The position numbers were made by a program, and so were the translations under genes. Positions 52,524 through 60,975 of a stretch of 64,000 nt of DNA are shown here, piece by piece. The stretch is taken from assembly GCF_024723255.1 (NCBI RefSeq), contig NZ_JANIAC010000001.1, positions 263,548 through 327,547 of the forward strand, given 5' to 3'. The stretch comes from Aestuariibaculum sp. M13. GTDB lineage: Bacteria > Bacteroidota > Bacteroidia > Flavobacteriales > Flavobacteriaceae. Below the pieces are notes generated by a model. That model was not told the origin of the DNA. It did not search any database and saw only the letters and a program-made list of their open reading frames with translations. Numbering within the stretch: the stretch's first letter is position 1; every line of letters starts with the position of its first letter.

Positions 52524-53859
52524 TGGTAAATGGTAATATCCATGCCTTATGGCAGAATGATTCTTTTTCTTTATATAAATCGACGGTATTGTCAATAAAC
52601 GGTTTGCTCAACCTTCCGTTAAGCGCGACGTAACTTTCGACAAACACCTGTACATTTTTATGACCTTGCGATGTAAAATGATCCCCTAAATAATGAGCGT
52701 ATTCCAAAATAAAATCAGGCTGAAAACTCATTTGTTTTTCCTGAAAGGAACTCAGAAAATCACGGTTTCTAACTACAAAGGACGCTCCCGTTTTTGCATT
52801 TCTAATGGTAAACGTGGTATGCCCCATTTTTTCCATGAGCATCACGCGCCAGGAAAATCGATAACCTTCTTCGGTCCAGAACAATTCACCAGGATACAAT
52901 ATATATCGAAATGGAAATAGCAACTGAATGACAAAAAATACCGTTAAAAATGGCACCAGGACTTTTTCCTTTTTAACCTCTAAAACAGGCTTCAAATCTA
53001 CCGTAGTTTTAAGTTTTAAAACACCTTTTATAGTATTGATTATTTTATGATGAAAATCGGCTTCGAAGAAAATCAACGTCGACACAATCATAATAAACGG
53101 AAACATACCTATTGGAAACAACACCCTGGTAAATACATGGAAAAATACAACCAAAGCAAAAGCAAACCATCTTGTACGTTTATAAAGTAGTAAAAACGGA
53201 ATGGCTAAATCGTATAGCATACCACACCAACTCATGGCATAATGAAACCATTCCTGCTGCATGAGGTTTTCGCCTATAAATGGTAAGTCGTATTTTGATG
53301 GTAACCATATTTTTAACGGCATGGCTCGAAATAACCAATCGGAATTTATTTTTGCCAGCCCGGCATAAAAATACACGATTCCTAAAAACAGTTTCACACT
53401 ATCTACACACCATTTAGGAATGGCCTTATACGAGGTTTTTCTTAATAAATTATCAACTGAAAAGTAAGCATTAGCAGGTAAAAAAATCATTAAAAAACTC
53501 AGTAAACTAATAAAATAATAATGATTTAAATAGGTGGTTTTATCCATGAGTTCGATATAGGTAAAACTCAAAAAGAAAACTATAATCGCTATTCTGTACT
53601 TTAACCCCAGTGCAATAAAAAGGGCTGCCAAACCACAAATAACAAATAGTAAATAGGTATAATCTCCTAAAGGTTTTACCCACTCAAAACCATAATAGGA
53701 AAAATGAAATTTAGGTGTAATATAAAGCTTTTCAATCCAGCCATTAGCCCAAAAGCGAATAATACTAAACAGCATCATGATACCGAATAGTATTCTGAAC
53801 ACCGCTAAGGGTGCTGCGTCTGTTTTGCTTTGTAGATATGCTTTTGTATTAAACCCCAT
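52504..53859 (-). CDS. HTTM protein, vitamin-K-dependent gamma-carboxylase homologue
   Basis: A 451-residue polytopic membrane protein with an N-terminal multi-helix HTTM domain and a soluble C-terminal part. Two blocks match human gamma-glutamyl carboxylase: DKTTYLNHYYF (residues 106-116) against the DKTSWNNHSYL block with essential His160, and YFYAGLAKINSDW (163-175) against the AGVKKLDADW block with catalytic Lys218. The equivalent His113 and Lys170 are both kept. Vertebrate GGCX uses reduced vitamin K to carboxylate Glu to Gla; Bacteroidota make menaquinone, so the cofactor is available. Activity of this bacterial form is not established. It starts just after a hairpin terminator and overlaps the FecA-like gene by 20 bases. 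Confidence 0.88.
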   Translation of the reverse strand: MGFNTKAYLQSKTDAAPLAVFRILFGIMMLFSIIRFWANGWIEKLYITPKFHFSYYGFEWVKPLGDYTYLLFVICGLAALFIALGLKYRIAIIVFFLSFTYIELMDKTTYLNHYYFISLLSFLMIFLPANAYFSVDNLLRKTSYKAIPKWCVDSVKLFLGIVYFYAGLAKINSDWLFRAMPLKIWLPSKYDLPFIGENLMQQEWFHYAMSWCGMLYDLAIPFLLLYKRTRWFAFALVVFFHVFTRVLFPIGMFPFIMIVSTLIFFEADFHHKIINTIKGVLKLKTTVDLKPVLEVKKEKVLVPFLTVFFVIQLLFPFRYILYPGELFWTEEGYRFSWRVMLMEKMGHTTFTIRNAKTGASFVVRNRDFLSSFQEKQMSFQPDFILEYAHYLGDHFTSQGHKNVQVFVESYVALNGRLSKPFIDNTVDLYKEKESFCHKAWILPFTNEIKGL

Positions 53860-53869
53860 ATAAAAATGA

Positions 53870-53899
53870 AAAGATTCCCTAACGCATCAGGGAATCTTT
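53870..53899 (-). terminator. Terminator between imelysin and HTTM genes
   Basis: AAAGATTCCCT and AGGGAATCTTT form a perfect 11-bp stem with an 8-base loop; TTCATTTTTAT follows on the minus strand. It lies 10 bases before the HTTM start codon, so it would partly block or set the level of read-through into HTTM and the receptor. Confidence 0.8.
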
Positions 53900-53922
53900 A
53901 AATCATTTATTTTATTATCAAA

Positions 53923-55041
53923 CTAATCGCCATCAGCATCAATATAATCAACACTAATGTTCATAGCCTGTACCATATCTAATTTAAGTAACACCACGAC
54001 TTTTTGTAACTCGTCGTAAGACAAAGTCATTTTTGTATTATCGGTATTAACCTGATTAGAAAAATTAACATCTAATGCTTGAATTTGAGTACGAGCAGCA
54101 TTCATTTGATTATTGATTAAAGTAGTTAAATCTTCACCATCTGTAATGGTTTGTAAATAATCTAGATAATCATCGAAACTACTTCCATCTGTAGTTCCTT
54201 TGTAAGCTTTTCCGTTAAATATATCTTGACTAGCCTTTAAAGCTGCTAATGCCAACTCTTTAGAAACTTCCTGATTGTGGTAGGCTTCTACTTTCTCAGG
54301 ATACAAAACTCCAGCAGAAAAAATTCCGGCAGGAATTCCAAATTTGGTGGCTCTTAATCCCTTTTCGAAATAATAAATAAAATCGTTTGTTAATTTGTTT
54401 GTCGAACTGGTGGCTGTATTTCCTGTACTATTAACAAAAGTATCTCTGTAGGTGGATGTCCAATCGTTTAACACAGTTTCAGTTAACGACTTCATTTTAT
54501 CAACCAAATCACTTAAATACGTTTTATATCCGTTAGCATTTGTATTTATTGTATAAATCTCTAAAATAGCTGAATCATCAGAAGCAACACCGTATAATAA
54601 ATAATCTAACGCAGGAAAACCAACAGCATCCTGATTATTAGTATGAGTTAAATCGTAAGTACCACTTGCAATGTTTGCTTCTATTTCAGTAACACTGGCT
54701 GGATAGATATTCATTTGAGAACTATAATAGATTGCTTCAGCTTTACCAATGTTAAACATTTCAGCATATTGCCAAACTTTATAAGCTTCCAACCATGCTG
54801 TGCGCAGTGCCTCTAAATTGGTTTGATCTACAGTTGTTGTAAAGGTGTTTTTAGCTTCAGCCAAAACACTTAATTTACTATCTAAATCCTGATATACCGG
54901 AATAATAATATTATCAGCCCAGTTAACCAACATGGTTTGTCTATCAAAATTATCTGTCGGCTTACTTTCGCCACCGTCAGAGCTACTACACGCTATAATA
55001 ACGAGCGCTAAAAGGACTACAGAAACAACTTTTTTAATCAT
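53923..55041 (-). CDS. Imelysin (M75) family lipoprotein
   Basis: A 372-residue lipoprotein (lipobox ending Cys18, VIIACSSSDGGES). Imelysin-type features: an N-terminal helical repeat around RTAWLEAYKVWQYAEMFNIGKAEA, the domain signature AVGFPALDYLLYG near residue 145, and a second helical repeat with DYLDYLQT. M75 proteins are iron-regulated periplasmic or surface proteins related to EfeO and are thought to bind iron; proteolysis is doubtful. It lies between the DUF4856 and HTTM genes. A hairpin at 55081-55110 precedes it and a terminator follows. Confidence 0.92.
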   Translation of the reverse strand: MIKKVVSVVLLALVIIACSSSDGGESKPTDNFDRQTMLVNWADNIIIPVYQDLDSKLSVLAEAKNTFTTTVDQTNLEALRTAWLEAYKVWQYAEMFNIGKAEAIYYSSQMNIYPASVTEIEANIASGTYDLTHTNNQDAVGFPALDYLLYGVASDDSAILEIYTINTNANGYKTYLSDLVDKMKSLTETVLNDWTSTYRDTFVNSTGNTATSSTNKLTNDFIYYFEKGLRATKFGIPAGIFSAGVLYPEKVEAYHNQEVSKELALAALKASQDIFNGKAYKGTTDGSSFDDYLDYLQTITDGEDLTTLINNQMNAARTQIQALDVNFSNQVNTDNTKMTLSYDELQKVVVLLKLDMVQAMNISVDYIDADGD

Positions 55042-55080
55042 AACCTATTGTGTTCTTTAATATTTTGCAAATATCAACAA

Positions 55081-55110
55081 GCAGTTGGAATTATTAAAAA
55101 TTCCAACTGC
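55081..55110. repeat. Perfect 12-bp hairpin between DUF4856 and imelysin genes
   Basis: GCAGTTGGAATT (55081-55092) and AATTCCAACTGC (55099-55110) with a 6-base loop. On the minus strand no T-run follows, so it is more likely an RNA-stability or processing element inside the operon than a terminator. Confidence 0.6.
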
Positions 55111-55139
55111 TTTATTTTAGAAAAACTAATATTATTCGC

Positions 55140-56342
55140 TTAGTTAGCTGCCGCCTCAACTGTAAAGCCAAATGCTGCTGCTATCTCTGCTGAAATTGTA
55201 TCTAATGTTTCAGGAGTTACATCCCAAAATCCATTCGCATTATTGTTTAATAACGCATCAACATAAGCGTTAACTTCGTTATGTGTAAAATAAGGTGCAT
55301 CAGTACCAGGTTTTCTTGTAAACTGTAAACTGTAAACAAAACCAAATCCTTCAGATAACTCATGGAATGCATGTGCATAATCTACAGTCTCTGCTTCTAA
55401 ATCTGATTTAGCCCCTTGTAAATAATGTACGGCACGAACTGCAATCGCTTTAGAAATATTTTCTCTAATTACAGCTACCTGTGCATCTCTAACTCCATAC
55501 TCTCCTGCGACAATCGCTGCACGTCCTAATTTTAAAGCTTGATAAACTTCATCGGCAATACCCGCAAAATCAGCGTCATCATTTACTTGTCTTAGGTAAG
55601 TGTTTAGGAAACGGTCGGCATCTAAAACCGGACTTGCCGGGTCAACTTCAGCTCCGTATAAATATCCGTAAGCTTCATCCCATTTATGCTCCATTGTTGT
55701 ATAAGACTTACCCGCTTCAACAACACCACTATCATTATTAGCAACATTCGATCCTGCATCTAGTACCGCATCACTTAAATAGTTATTTAACATCTGGTCT
55801 GTCATTAAACCTCCTATTAAACCTTTAGCTACCGCCTGGTTTAATTCTAAACCTTTAGCATTAAAATAACGAACTGTAGTACTTCCTAATTGTTGTAAAT
55901 TTCCAGCTACACTAGCCTGAGCAGTAACACTCCAATTTACAAATACGACATCTGCCTGCTCGGAAATCCAAGAATCAAAATCTGTTTTAATTTCATTTGA
56001 AACTGTAGTATTTGCTGCGAAGAAATCGTTAGAAGCTGCTACTTTACTACGTACATTTTTATCTGAAGCATCTAAGTTATCATCCGAAAAATCGTCATTA
56101 CCTACTTCATGATTAAACATTGCTAATAGCTGTGCTTTTGTTTTAGTATTATCACTTAAAGCAGAAACCAATTCGGTTGCCATGGCTATTCTTGTGGTTT
56201 GGCCATTAAAATCAACTGTTGAAACTCCATTTCTAGTAAACGTATAAGTTGCCGGATTTTCTACATTGTTTGATTCATTATCATCTGAACACGATGTGAA
56301 TAGCACTGCCACTACGGCTGCCATCGATAAAAATTTTTTCAT
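55140..56342 (-). CDS. DUF4856 lipoprotein
   Basis: A 400-residue lipoprotein (lipobox ending Cys18, VLFTSCSDDNESNN). After an acidic linker, the body is mostly helical: LVSALSDNTKTKAQLLAMFNHE, KGLIGGLMTDQMLNNYLSD, YTTMEHKWDEAYGYLYG, VHYLQGAKSDLEAETVDYAHAFHELSEGFGF. I recognise this as the DUF4856 family, which repeatedly occurs next to imelysin in Bacteroidota. The HKWDEAYGY and HELSEGFGF motifs are good metal-ligand candidates. First gene of the iron set; its promoter is bracketed by two operator-like palindromes. Confidence 0.88.
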   Translation of the reverse strand: MKKFLSMAAVVAVLFTSCSDDNESNNVENPATYTFTRNGVSTVDFNGQTTRIAMATELVSALSDNTKTKAQLLAMFNHEVGNDDFSDDNLDASDKNVRSKVAASNDFFAANTTVSNEIKTDFDSWISEQADVVFVNWSVTAQASVAGNLQQLGSTTVRYFNAKGLELNQAVAKGLIGGLMTDQMLNNYLSDAVLDAGSNVANNDSGVVEAGKSYTTMEHKWDEAYGYLYGAEVDPASPVLDADRFLNTYLRQVNDDADFAGIADEVYQALKLGRAAIVAGEYGVRDAQVAVIRENISKAIAVRAVHYLQGAKSDLEAETVDYAHAFHELSEGFGFVYSLQFTRKPGTDAPYFTHNEVNAYVDALLNNNANGFWDVTPETLDTISAEIAAAFGFTVEAAAN

Positions 56343-56348
56343 TTTTTT

Positions 56349-56367
56349 ATTTAGACTTAGTATAAAT
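56349..56367. promoter_or_regulatory. Putative Fur-type operator, site A (downstream)
   Basis: ATTTAGACTTAGTATAAAT: a 19-bp palindrome in which 8 of 9 pairs match around a central T. It lies seven bases before the DUF4856 ATG and 13 bases from the -7 box. It is the best-formed of the four sites. Confidence 0.65.
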
Positions 56368-56380
56368 TAATTGACAGCAG

Positions 56381-56410
56381 CAAATTTAAAATACTAAATC
56401 AAATTAACAA
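56381..56410 (-). promoter_or_regulatory. Promoter of the DUF4856-imelysin operon
   Basis: Minus strand: TTG (56410-56408), exactly 19 bases, TAAATTTG (56388-56381). Same layout as the siderophore-receptor promoter at 45471-45500. Confidence 0.8.
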
Positions 56411-56415
56411 AGTTT

Positions 56416-56434
56416 ATTTAGATTAAAAATAAAT
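56416..56434. promoter_or_regulatory. Putative Fur-type operator, site B (upstream)
   Basis: ATTTAGATTAAAAATAAAT, 7 of 9 palindromic pairs, starting five bases upstream of the TTG, the same distance as site D. Confidence 0.58.
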
Positions 56435-56486
56435 AAAGTGATGTTTTCAAAAAAATCACCATATCTTTTAGAATCCTTTAAAGAAT

Positions 56487-57350
56487 TTAAAAGTATCTTT
56501 TAAATATTTTAGAAGCCACATTAAAAGCACTTTCAAAACTTAAAGCATTTAAATTGTTATTATGCTTAGAAGTAAAATAAGATAGTAATTTTTCGGTAGG
56601 CATATTCCCTATTAATTCATCCTTTGCCATGGGGCAACCACCAAATCCCTGAATAGCTCCGTCGAAACGTTTGCATCCGGCTTTATAGGCGGCATCAATT
56701 TTCTCGAACCAGGTTGAAGGCGTGGTATGCAAATGCGCCCCGAATTCAATATGTGAATATTTCGGAATTAACTCTGAAAATAAATAATTGATACTCTCCG
56801 GATTGGAGCTACCAATAGTATCACTTAAGGATAAAATTTTCACGCCCATTTTATGAAGACGTTCGGTCCACTCGCTTACTATATCAACATCCCAAGGATC
56901 TCCGTAAGGGTTACCAAATCCCATAGAAATATAAACAACGACTTCTTTATTGGTTTTATCGGCTATATTTAAAATTTCCTGAAGGGTCACTACTGACTGT
57001 GCAATGGTTTTATGCGTATTACGCATCTGGAAGTTCTCAGAAATAGAAAACGGATAACCTAAATAATCAATTTCTTTATGGGTACTGGCATCGCTTGCGC
57101 CTCGGGTATTCGCAATAATTGCCAGTAATTTACTAGTCGTTTTACTCAAATCTAATTGTGCCAAAACCTCAGCTGTGTCTGCCATTTGTGGAATAGCCTT
57201 AGGCGATACGAAGCTTCCGAAATCAATAGTATCATAGCCTACACGTAATAAAGACTGAATATATTGCACCTTTTTTTCGGTAGGAATAAAAGTCTTGATA
57301 CCTTGCATGGCATCACGCGGACATTCAATAATTTTTATCGGACTTGACAT
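56487..57350 (-). CDS. Hydroxymethylglutaryl-CoA lyase
   Basis: A 287-residue TIM-barrel enzyme of the HMGL-like family, splitting HMG-CoA to acetoacetate and acetyl-CoA, the last step of leucine degradation. IIECPRDAMQG holds the catalytic Arg-Asp, SLSDTIGSSNPE and FGAHLHTTP the metal His residues, and FDGAIQGFGGCPMAKDELIGNMPTE the signature Cys loop. It follows pyrD by 79 bases on the same strand. A weak GTGAT/ATCAC hairpin at about 56438-56459 may end the transcript. Confidence 0.92.
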   Translation of the reverse strand: MSSPIKIIECPRDAMQGIKTFIPTEKKVQYIQSLLRVGYDTIDFGSFVSPKAIPQMADTAEVLAQLDLSKTTSKLLAIIANTRGASDASTHKEIDYLGYPFSISENFQMRNTHKTIAQSVVTLQEILNIADKTNKEVVVYISMGFGNPYGDPWDVDIVSEWTERLHKMGVKILSLSDTIGSSNPESINYLFSELIPKYSHIEFGAHLHTTPSTWFEKIDAAYKAGCKRFDGAIQGFGGCPMAKDELIGNMPTEKLLSYFTSKHNNNLNALSFESAFNVASKIFKRYF

Positions 57351-57429
57351 TGATTTTTAAAGAATAAACTGAAGATAAAAATACTACAATTTTTGCATCA
57401 AAATTTAGAAAAGCAACAAGTAATTTGAT

Positions 57430-58464
57430 TTATTTCCCTTGAAGAATGGCTTTGTTAATCGACTTAACTAAACTCGGTCCTTCGTAAATAAATCCGGTAT
57501 ACACCTGAACTAAATCGGCTCCGGCTTCAATCTTTTCTAAAGCATCTTCGGCAGAATGAATACCTCCTACTCCAATAATTGGGAACGATTTATTACTCTT
57601 ATCTGCCAGGTATTTTATAGTTTTTGTACTCTTGGCTTTAATCGGCTGTCCACTTAAACCACCGTTACCAATTTCGGCTAACTGTTCTTTAGTCGCTTTA
57701 AGTCCGCTTCTATCGGTAGAGGTATTACTCGCTATTACCCCATCAAGTTTAGTATCTTGAACCAATTCTACAATTTCATCAAGCTGATTATTATTTAAAT
57801 CGGGAGCAATTTTTAAAAGAATCGGTTTTTGCTTTTCAAAATTCTTGTTGGCCTGTTGCACAGCGCCAATCAATTCTTCTAAATAATCTTTATCATTTAG
57901 CTTGGCATGGCTACCAACATTAGGGCAACTTACGTTCAACACAAAATAATCTACATACGGATGCAGCGCATTAAAACACTCTAAATAATCTTTTGTGTAA
58001 TCTTCTGGCTTCGTACTGGTATTTTTACCAATATTTCCACCAATAATTAACTGACCTTTATTTTTCTTTAATGCTTCAATTGCAGCTTCTAAGCCTTCAT
58101 TATTAAAGCCCATGCGATTAATAATTCCTTGATCGGCTTTTAAACGGAATAAACGGGTTTTCGGATTTCCTGGTTGTGTTTTGGGTGTCACGGTTCCAAT
58201 TTCAATAAAACCAAAACCAAAATTAGCTAGTTCGTTATACAACACAGCATTTTTATCGAAACCAGCGGCCAGTCCCACAGGGTTTTTAAACGTTAAACCA
58301 AACAAATTGCGCTCTAAACGTTTGTCGTTAACCACATATAAACTTCTAAATATAGTTTTGAAACCAGGTATTTTAGAGGTTATTTTTATTAATGAAAACG
58401 TAAAGTGATGGATCTTTTCCGGATCGAACGCGAAAAATATTGGGCGAAGTAGTAATTTATACAT
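57430..58464 (-). CDS. pyrD: Dihydroorotate dehydrogenase (quinone), class 2
   Basis: Membrane-associated FMN enzyme of pyrimidine synthesis using menaquinone. 344 residues from ATG 58464 ([21 protein letters not shown]), which gives the typical class 2 N-terminal membrane-binding helices; the frame is open to 58530 without support. FMN and active-site segments: [42 protein letters not shown] (catalytic Ser), [16 protein letters not shown] and [28 protein letters not shown]. -7 box TACTTTTG at 58479-58486. Confidence 0.96.
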   Translation of the reverse strand: MYKLLLRPIFFAFDPEKIHHFTFSLIKITSKIPGFKTIFRSLYVVNDKRLERNLFGLTFKNPVGLAAGFDKNAVLYNELANFGFGFIEIGTVTPKTQPGNPKTRLFRLKADQGIINRMGFNNEGLEAAIEALKKNKGQLIIGGNIGKNTSTKPEDYTKDYLECFNALHPYVDYFVLNVSCPNVGSHAKLNDKDYLEELIGAVQQANKNFEKQKPILLKIAPDLNNNQLDEIVELVQDTKLDGVIASNTSTDRSGLKATKEQLAEIGNGGLSGQPIKAKSTKTIKYLADKSNKSFPIIGVGGIHSAEDALEKIEAGADLVQVYTGFIYEGPSLVKSINKAILQGK

Positions 58465-58478
58465 CTCGATTATTTGTG

Positions 58479-58486
58479 CAAAAGTA
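58479..58486 (-). promoter_or_regulatory. -7 promoter box of pyrD
   Basis: Minus-strand TACTTTTG, 14 bases before the pyrD ATG; no TTG at the canonical distance. Confidence 0.5.
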
Positions 58487-58545
58487 CTCTTATTTCTTCT
58501 AAATAAAAAATCAGTAAATTCTAAAAGCAAAAAAATTATTAATCG

Positions 58546-58553
58546 TACTTTTG
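58546..58553 (+). promoter_or_regulatory. -7 promoter box of pepT
   Basis: TACTTTTG, 69 bases before the pepT ATG. The leader has a short AGGTATAATTTATACC inverted repeat at about 58570-58585. Confidence 0.45.
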
Positions 58554-58622
58554 AAGCCTGAAAAACACTAGGTATAATTTATACCAGAACACTCAAATTT
58601 AATCCATTTAATTGTCTCTAAT

Positions 58623-59864
58623 ATGATTTCTAAAGAACATATTATAAACCGATTTGTAAGTTACGTAACTGTAGATACCGAATCGGATCCAAAATCTGAA
58701 ACCACCCCGAGTACTGAAAAACAATGGGATCTTGCTAACAAACTTGCCGAAGAGCTTAAAGCTATTGGTATGCAGGATGTTAGTATCGACGAGAATGCTT
58801 ACATTATGGCAACTCTACCGAGTAATGTAGATTACGATGTGCCCGTTATTGGATTTGTATCACATTTCGATACCTCGCCAGACTTTACCGGTGCCAATGT
58901 AAAACCACAAATTATTGAAAAATACGACGGAAAAGATATTGTTTTAAACAAAGCTGAAAACATAGTTTTATCTCCGGATTATTTTGAAGATTTATTACAA
59001 TACAAAGGTCAGACCTTAATTACTACAGACGGAACAACCCTTTTAGGTGCAGACGATAAAGCTGGAATTACCGAAATTGTTTCGGCTATGGAATACCTGA
59101 TTAACCATCCGGAAATTAAACACGGAACCATTCGCGTAGGCTTTACTCCCGATGAAGAAATTGGTCGTGGCGCCCATAAGTTTGATGTCGAAAAATTTGG
59201 TGCAAACTGGGCTTATACTATGGATGGCAGCCAGATTGGGGAGTTAGAATACGAAAACTTTAACGCGGCTGGGGCGGTAGTAAAAGTAAAAGGGAAAATT
59301 GTACATCCAGGGTATGCCAAAGGCAAAATGGTAAACTCGATGTACATTGCTCAGGAATTTATCAGTTCACTTCCTCGTTTTGAAACTCCAGAACATACCG
59401 AAGGATACCAAGGCTTTTTTCACTTATGTTCTATTGAAGGAGAAGTAGAAGAAACGACCTTACAATATATTATTCGCGACCACGATTTAGGACACTTTGA
59501 AGCCCGTAAAGAAGTTCTAAAAAAATTAACCGATGAGTTAAACTCGCAATACGGTCGTGAAGTGATTACTACCGAAATTAAAGACCAATACTTTAATATG
59601 CGCGAAAAAGTAGAGCCGGTAATGCATATTGTTGATATCGCTGAAGAAGCTATGAAACAATTAGATATTACACCTCTTATTAAACCTATTCGGGGCGGTA
59701 CCGATGGATCTCAGTTAAGTTATATGGGCTTACCTTGCCCAAATATTTTTGCTGGTGGGCACAACTTTCACGGTCGTTACGAGTACGTTCCTGTAGAAAG
59801 TATGATTAAAGCAACCGAAGTGATTTGCAAAATTGCAGAACTTACAGCTTTAAAACAACAATAA
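58623..59864 (+). CDS. pepT: Peptidase T (tripeptide aminopeptidase)
   Basis: Zinc aminopeptidase releasing the N-terminal residue from tripeptides; M20B family, 413 residues as in E. coli. Metal-site segments: [38 protein letters not shown] (catalytic Glu), and the C-terminal [20 protein letters not shown] and [13 protein letters not shown]. No signal peptide. Divergent from pyrD; a strong terminator follows. Confidence 0.97.
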   Translation: MISKEHIINRFVSYVTVDTESDPKSETTPSTEKQWDLANKLAEELKAIGMQDVSIDENAYIMATLPSNVDYDVPVIGFVSHFDTSPDFTGANVKPQIIEKYDGKDIVLNKAENIVLSPDYFEDLLQYKGQTLITTDGTTLLGADDKAGITEIVSAMEYLINHPEIKHGTIRVGFTPDEEIGRGAHKFDVEKFGANWAYTMDGSQIGELEYENFNAAGAVVKVKGKIVHPGYAKGKMVNSMYIAQEFISSLPRFETPEHTEGYQGFFHLCSIEGEVEETTLQYIIRDHDLGHFEARKEVLKKLTDELNSQYGREVITTEIKDQYFNMREKVEPVMHIVDIAEEAMKQLDITPLIKPIRGGTDGSQLSYMGLPCPNIFAGGHNFHGRYEYVPVESMIKATEVICKIAELTALKQQ

Positions 59865-59884
59865 ACGTATTTCACTATATTTTT

Positions 59885-59917
59885 AAAACGCCTGAGACTA
59901 AAGTTTCAGGCGTTTTT
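59885..59917 (+). terminator. pepT terminator
   Basis: AAAACGCCTGA (59885-59895) and TCAGGCGTTTT (59906-59916) form a perfect stem followed by T residues. Confidence 0.92.
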
Positions 59918-60024
59918 CTTTTGGAATTTTCACAAAAATTTGATTTTGATTGTATAAAATAGCGACTTATATTGTCAGAAAATTAAAATATTTAAAATAA
60001 TAAATCTTGACAAAACTTCATTAA

Positions 60025-60951
60025 ATGAACAACCTACATCTTTATTTTGCGCTACTTATTGGTTTTACCATAATATCTTGTTCATCAAATAGTGATGAAA
60101 CAAACTCTAACCCGGAAAAAAAATTAATTCAAATCAAATATCAAGCTTTAGATGATTCCCTATATTTTTATGAAAGTAATATAGTTTATGATGATAATGG
60201 AAATATTATTGAAATGAAAAATGAAGTTGGGCAAACAACAAATACATATTCTTATAACGCTTCAAACCAAATGGTTCTTCAAGAATACTTTGAATATGTT
60301 GATAAAACTTCAAATGATCTAGATTTTAAAGAAATAACTACCTTTTCATACGGCAATGACAATAAATTTTCAACCATTCAGGAAACTTACATTAATTATA
60401 TTCCTGGCAGTACTCCCAACGAAAATACAGTAACTCATAACATTACTTATTTAACCAATTTAATGATTAAAACTTCAGATGACTATCATCAAACAAAAGT
60501 TGAATACGGGTTAAGTGATAACAATCTTATTACATCAATAAAAGTATTTAAAAATGGTGAATTAAAAAGTGATATGCAATTTACTTACGATGATAACGGA
60601 AACTGTATTTCTGGTACCGGACCTATTAATGAAGGCTCTTATGACTCTATAACAGGTAACATCGCTTTAAATGTTTTATACGGAACGGAAGAAAAAGCTC
60701 CAATTTTAAATGTTTTCTTCAACTACAACATACTTACATGGGGAACAAGTTTTGGGAATTTTAAAGAATTACTGGTTAAACAACAAGGTAAAAATTATCC
60801 AATTGAAATAGAATGGTATCAATACAGTAATTATCCTTATAAAGAAATTTTAAATAACTCATTTGATAGTTCTGGGAATATTCAATCTATCACACTAAGT
60901 GAAATACCCAACTATCCAAATTATGGATCTATGTTCTATAAATGGGAATAA
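60025..60951 (+). CDS. Putative lipoprotein with YD-repeat-like sequence
   Basis: A 308-residue predicted lipoprotein (lipobox ending Cys19, TIISCSSNSD). The body has loosely repeated units with YDDNGNIIEM, YSYNASNQMVLQEYF, FTYDDNGNCISG and FDSSGNIQSI, which is the YD/RHS-like beta-repeat style seen in many small Bacteroidota lipoproteins. No enzyme motif. Function unknown. It is AT-rich relative to its neighbours and begins a less conserved block (60-64 kb). The membrane methyltransferase-like gene follows by 24 bases. Confidence 0.75.
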   Translation: MNNLHLYFALLIGFTIISCSSNSDETNSNPEKKLIQIKYQALDDSLYFYESNIVYDDNGNIIEMKNEVGQTTNTYSYNASNQMVLQEYFEYVDKTSNDLDFKEITTFSYGNDNKFSTIQETYINYIPGSTPNENTVTHNITYLTNLMIKTSDDYHQTKVEYGLSDNNLITSIKVFKNGELKSDMQFTYDDNGNCISGTGPINEGSYDSITGNIALNVLYGTEEKAPILNVFFNYNILTWGTSFGNFKELLVKQQGKNYPIEIEWYQYSNYPYKEILNNSFDSSGNIQSITLSEIPNYPNYGSMFYKWE

Positions 60952-60975
60952 GAATATGTTACATCTTTCTTAAAA

